Source: Sympetrum striolatum (taxonomy: Eukaryota > Arthropoda > Insecta > Odonata > Libellulidae). Taken from it: 64,000 nucleotides of DNA. This document shows positions 60,001 to 64,000 of the stretch, in pieces. Within the stretch, counting starts at the first letter, position 1. Each line of letters starts with the position of its first letter. Location: positions 24,460,459-24,524,458 of the forward strand of contig OX388349.1 of assembly GCA_947579665.1 (NCBI GenBank), written 5' to 3'. A model generated the notes under the pieces. That model worked only from the letters and a program-made list of their open reading frames with translations, had not been told where the DNA came from and searched no databases. The position numbers were made by a program, and so were the translations under genes.

Positions 60001-61950
60001 AGACAATAATAATCTGCAGCCGTGTTTCAGGCGTATGTAAAACAACAACGCCATCTACGGCAGTGGTAAAAAATGAGAAGTATGTCACAAATGTGGGTCG
60101 AAATGACATACGCTTTTGAGGGGCTCATTAAAATTAGAGAACGCACTCCCTAAGGTATTCGAAGGAGCCTCGTTAGCTAAATGACGTCATGTCCATTCAA
60201 TACGGACAAGTGCACCGAGCAGACAAACATTACGAGATGAAAAGGCTCAGCACTGGCTGTCAAATAACTTAAAATACCAAGGAATATGCACAAAATGTTT
60301 CGAGGCAAACTATGTGTTATCGAGTTATTAATAATAATCATCAAATTGATAACCTTATATCTTAAGTAGACCTAATTTTGGTAACTAGTTTCGAAAACTT
60401 CCCTCAGGCCCATTAATTTTGTAGCTTTGTAAACGATTTTTCCCTACTGTTGATAAAGAAACATATCCTAAAATATTTTTCGTTTTAATTATAATAAGAA
60501 TAAAACGAAATTAAAGATCGTACGGGCGAAACTATTCGTCATAGGTTGCCGCTCTAAAAATTGCAAAGTCTTCAACTTAATTCTCGTTAATTTATATAGT
60601 CGGGGCTTTCCAGGAGGTTTATCACGATTTCATTCTTTAGCGAGAATTTTCATAACATTTCTCCCATGACCTGTGTCAGCATCATAAAATTGAGATGACA
60701 TTTCAATGGATTCGGCATAATATTGTTCACTGAACTCAACATTACAGCTTTACGAATTTTTTGCCATTAGTGAACTTTCGTAGGATTCACTCAGCTAATT
60801 GCTATTTTATTTAGTTCTGGAGTCCATTGAAATATACCTTTTAAGATACGAAATACCATGCAAGAATTCGTTTAGTGAAAAAATAAATTAATTTTTATCT
60901 TTAAAGTGATTTCTAAATGTTTTTACTCAAAAAGTTGGATAATTTGAAGTGCTCTTTTATGTCTATTCAAGAAAATTTCCTCCGACTTTCATTGGAATTC
61001 CCAATGTGTTTAGAAAGAGCTCAGTATTTTTTTTATAATTTCGTGACCTAATTGAAACTACGGGCAATGTTGTTTGATATTTGCAATATCATGGGTATAA
61101 GAATGGAGAGAAAATTGACGGAATACTAACTGTTTGAATATTGCATGTATTTTAAACATTTCAGATGCGACAAACACAGGTAAAGTTAAGTAAAAGATAG
61201 CATGAATCATCTGCGCTCTTTGTCTGGTTGGTAATCATCAATTCTGATCTTATTATAGCTTTTCTGCTCACAAAAAGAAGTAATAACTCATCGGTAATCG
61301 AAAGCAATGTCAAGCGACGGAAGAAGATCTTGAAAGTTGAAATTACAGTAATACTCGGGAACTTGTCAAACCACATTCTACGATCAGAATAAGACAAACT
61401 GAAACGAATGGAATCTCTCAGAAAAAGTGTCAAAATATTCATATTTACAAATGATATGCCTCTTTTCACGATTAAAGAAAGGTAATTCTGTTGTCTAAAT
61501 GGACAGATGTCAATTTTCGAGATGAAACTTTGTAAAAATTGTCACTTCGAGTGGCAGTCGTCGATTTCTTGTTCGAAGGCCGTGGTCAAGTTTAATTTCG
61601 AAGACGGAGACGAGATGAAAAAACCCTCTCCCGTTACTCAGAGCGATAAACTCAGCACGAAAAAGATACATTCGTTTCTCGTATGCAGCAGGTATAAATG
61701 TTACATTAAAAGCGTGAACTCGACAATTGTATGCATTTATTAGTCAAGGTATTGACGTAAGAATACTGTAAAAGTATGAACACGGGTCCGAAATGTATAA
61801 AATTAGATAAATTAGTAAATGTAGACATTTTCACATCTGATTCAGTAAAAGCATGCACAAAAGGAAAACGGAGGGACTCAACCCCTTACTTTAATAAATA
61901 AACTGCTCTTTTAACATCCTTGTATTTATGATCTGTTATTAATGTTAAGG
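57074..61950. other. AT-rich non-coding DNA
   Basis: No gene could be supported. A 103-codon ORF at 58862-59173 and a 102-codon ORF at 61161-61469 show no recognisable domain. A TCTACGG variant of the CGCCATCTATCGG motif lies at about 60048-60060. Confidence 0.4.
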
Positions 61951-61959
61951 TAATGCTAT

Positions 61960-62110
61960 GTATTGTATAATGTAATGTATCGCCTGCGGGAGGTTTTTGG
62001 AGGGGTTTTCCTCCCGTATTTGGGCGAATGCCAGGCAATCCTTTGTAATATGGTATGTACACCTCCAATGCCTCCACCTTGCCAAATGGCCAAATTGCAG
62101 GGAAAATTGA
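61960..62110. repeat. GC-richer patch, possible retroelement fragment
   Basis: TCGCCTGCGGGAGGTTTTTG through CCACCTTGCCAAATGGCC stands out from AT-rich flanks and contains a local inverted repeat (GGGAGG...CCTCCC). A minus ORF of 82 codons crosses it. It has the look of a LINE 3'UTR fragment; there is no second copy in the window. Confidence 0.25.
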
Positions 62111-62134
62111 AATTATAATTATCATAATATACAA

Positions 62135-64000
62135 ATTTTAAATGTCTTGATTATCATGCTCAACACTTCATTCATACAAGTTCACCAGATCCACGTGATT
62201 CTTGTATTGCACCGTACTAGCCACAATTAACCAACCCAAAGATGAAAGTATTACCACAATTTAAAAAAATCCTTTTACCATATCCATTAACATCTTTTTT
62301 AACCTGTTTAGTAGCCAAAAAATACGAATAAAAATATCGAAAATTAGGGAAAGTTCTCAAAGGTATTAATTTCTGCTAAATTAAATATTAACATATAATA
62401 CGTATGGGCCTTCCATATTTTGTTTTCGACATTCCTAATTGCAGTAATGTGAGCAATGAATCGCTACATCTTGGTTAATATCACATAAAATCTCAGTATC
62501 AAATCGCAGAGGTTCAGACGCACCCGTGGAAAGTACACACATGCATATCAATTATCGGAAAAATTAATTACCATTCTCTAATCGGCGCATTTCAAAACAA
62601 TCTGCGTCAGTAACGTACGAGTACTGACCGCCATTAGTAAACATGGTGATCAGGCGTGTTTTATGGATCTTTCAAGGCCTTTGTCATCCTTTCGAGTCTA
62701 TAGGTCGCCCTTTGTTTATGCTGAGCTTTCAATAATTCCATTGACTTTTGGAATTAATTCGGATGTTCGATTCATGGAAGTCTCGTACGATACGAGGAAA
62801 TTACTACACATTTCATCTCGATTTAGCAGAGTATTGACGTAGAAGATTGATCCTAGAGTATTCTTTGACCTTTAACCCTTCCTTAATGACTTTATTGGTT
62901 TAGATAAGGGCATTTAATGCTCTAACTGATACTACTTGCATAAAAAGTTCTGTTTTGCAATCATTCATCAGCCTACTGATAAGGTTGCATCTGAAAGGAC
63001 ACTTGAAAATATAAGGACATTTATAAAGGATGATTCCTGGCCAGACTTCGTGAAAAGATAACATGAAGTAAGAAAAGAAAAACACCAATTCCAAAAGAAT
63101 AAAAAACTAGAATAAAGAATTTCCACAAGTTATAAAATAGATGCTTTAGTATGTAAGTTTTTCTTCTCTTATTTCATTTATGACATTTATCTCATGCGAT
63201 TAATTAATATTTATAGTAATTCCAGTATTATTTGCAAAGGATATTATTGTGTGCCGTGATAAACTCAAGCGAGTTTTTAATTGCAAACATACATGCACAT
63301 GTCTTTATTGGGCAAAATTGTGAGTTAGAAGTCACATCTTTCATTTAACCTCTGTCTAATGCAAAATACACGAAAACAAGAATGTAACCAGTAATTTGTG
63401 CAATTTTCTTAATAGGCAAAATGGAAATTTAGCGTAAATTCGGGTAGAATTTTTTCGTGGAGCGAATATAAAACTTTGGTGTAAAAATATTTGGTTACAA
63501 AAAATTTGCTTAAAACATTTTTGGTCTTAAAATTCGATTAAAAAAATTTTGGTCTTAAAAAGAAATTTCCACTGCAGGAAAACACCCACAAAGAGAAGGT
63601 AATGTGAAAAACCTATGAAATGTGTAGGAAAGGTTGAAATAAATATAAGGAATGATCACATTCATGATATTGAAATTTTCCTAAGGTATTCATAGGCAAA
63701 AGAAACAGCAGAGCAAAAGTGTTATTCGTCATGGCAAGTTGTAAATAAAAATTATCTGGTCAGTAGTCGTATGAACATCAGATTCAGAGCTATATTTTAG
63801 ATACTAATGTAAAAATAATCAAATCAAAAAATTATAAATCAGGTCGTCGGTTCAATATAAACACATCAATTCGGTTGTTTGATTAATTCAAACAATTAAC
63901 CGAAAACAGTGAGAATATTCTCGTGGGAATTAACTCACGAGTGATTTTTTTTACGCAGCAGACATACTATCGGGTGAATATTTATTGGTGAAATTGTTGA
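62135..64000. other. AT-rich non-coding DNA to window end
   Basis: Only short simple-sequence echoes are seen (for example TTTTGGTCTTAAAA twice near 63520-63560). No gene or element could be supported. Confidence 0.45.

Noticed and set aside
1..64000. CRISPR arrays, bacterial operons or viral genes
   Set aside because: No regularly spaced direct repeats, ribosome-binding-site-linked genes or viral proteins were seen; splicing and the transposon content are eukaryotic.

Overview
The window looks like nuclear DNA of an insect. It is AT-rich (about two-thirds A+T by eye), mostly non-coding, has GT-AG introns, and is littered with eukaryotic transposons (hAT, PIF/Harbinger, mariner, a non-LTR retrotransposon and tRNA-derived SINEs). 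No bacterial or viral gene organisation is visible. I cannot name the species.

Region 1 (1-4256) holds the last three visible coding exons of a Mastermind-like gene (mam, the Notch co-activator) on the + strand. Exons 1-443, 1157-1335 and 3867-4256 join in one open frame through matching GT-AG junctions. They encode a Gln/Met/Gly-rich tail that ends in an acidic motif (ADFSLEFLDHLP...QELLSSLDS.SGFNLLDNL). Intron 2 carries a short hAT MITE. A T/G-rich, ORF-poor tract to about 10.4 kb may be a very long 3'UTR.

Region 2 (10.4-53 kb) is intergenic, or intron of genes lying outside the window. It holds a fold-back palindrome (12.7-13.0 kb), two copies of a decayed repeat (11.5 and 13.8 kb) whose third copy sits inside an hAT at 51.5 kb, minisatellites (29-bp unit at 16.3 kb, 20-bp unit at 33.0 kb), and two copies of a tRNA-derived SINE with perfect target-site duplications (33.1 and 49.2 kb). 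It also holds two copies of another repeat with hAT-like ends (28.3 and 45.0 kb), a wrecked non-LTR retrotransposon (42.4-44.7 kb) and a non-autonomous hAT with a perfect 8-bp TSD (50.7-51.7 kb). Several relatively GC- and CpG-rich islands (19.2, 22.5, 24.0, 26.3, 31.6, 36.3 and 48.0 kb) could be regulatory or unannotated exons; none is recognisable as protein.

Region 3 (53,213-57,070) is the most notable system: a complete-looking PIF/Harbinger transposon with 35-bp TIRs, a TAA target duplication and two apparently intact genes. A 256-aa MADF/BESS DNA-binding protein lies on + and a 398-aa DDE transposase on -. The genes are interlocked: each has one intron, and each intron contains the second exon of the other gene on the opposite strand. 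An internally deleted mariner later inserted into the transposase intron, 15 nt from its splice donor. Palindromic CCGCGCGG octamers cluster at both transposon ends and are candidate binding sites for one of its two proteins.

Region 4 (57.1-64 kb) is AT-rich with no gene I can support.
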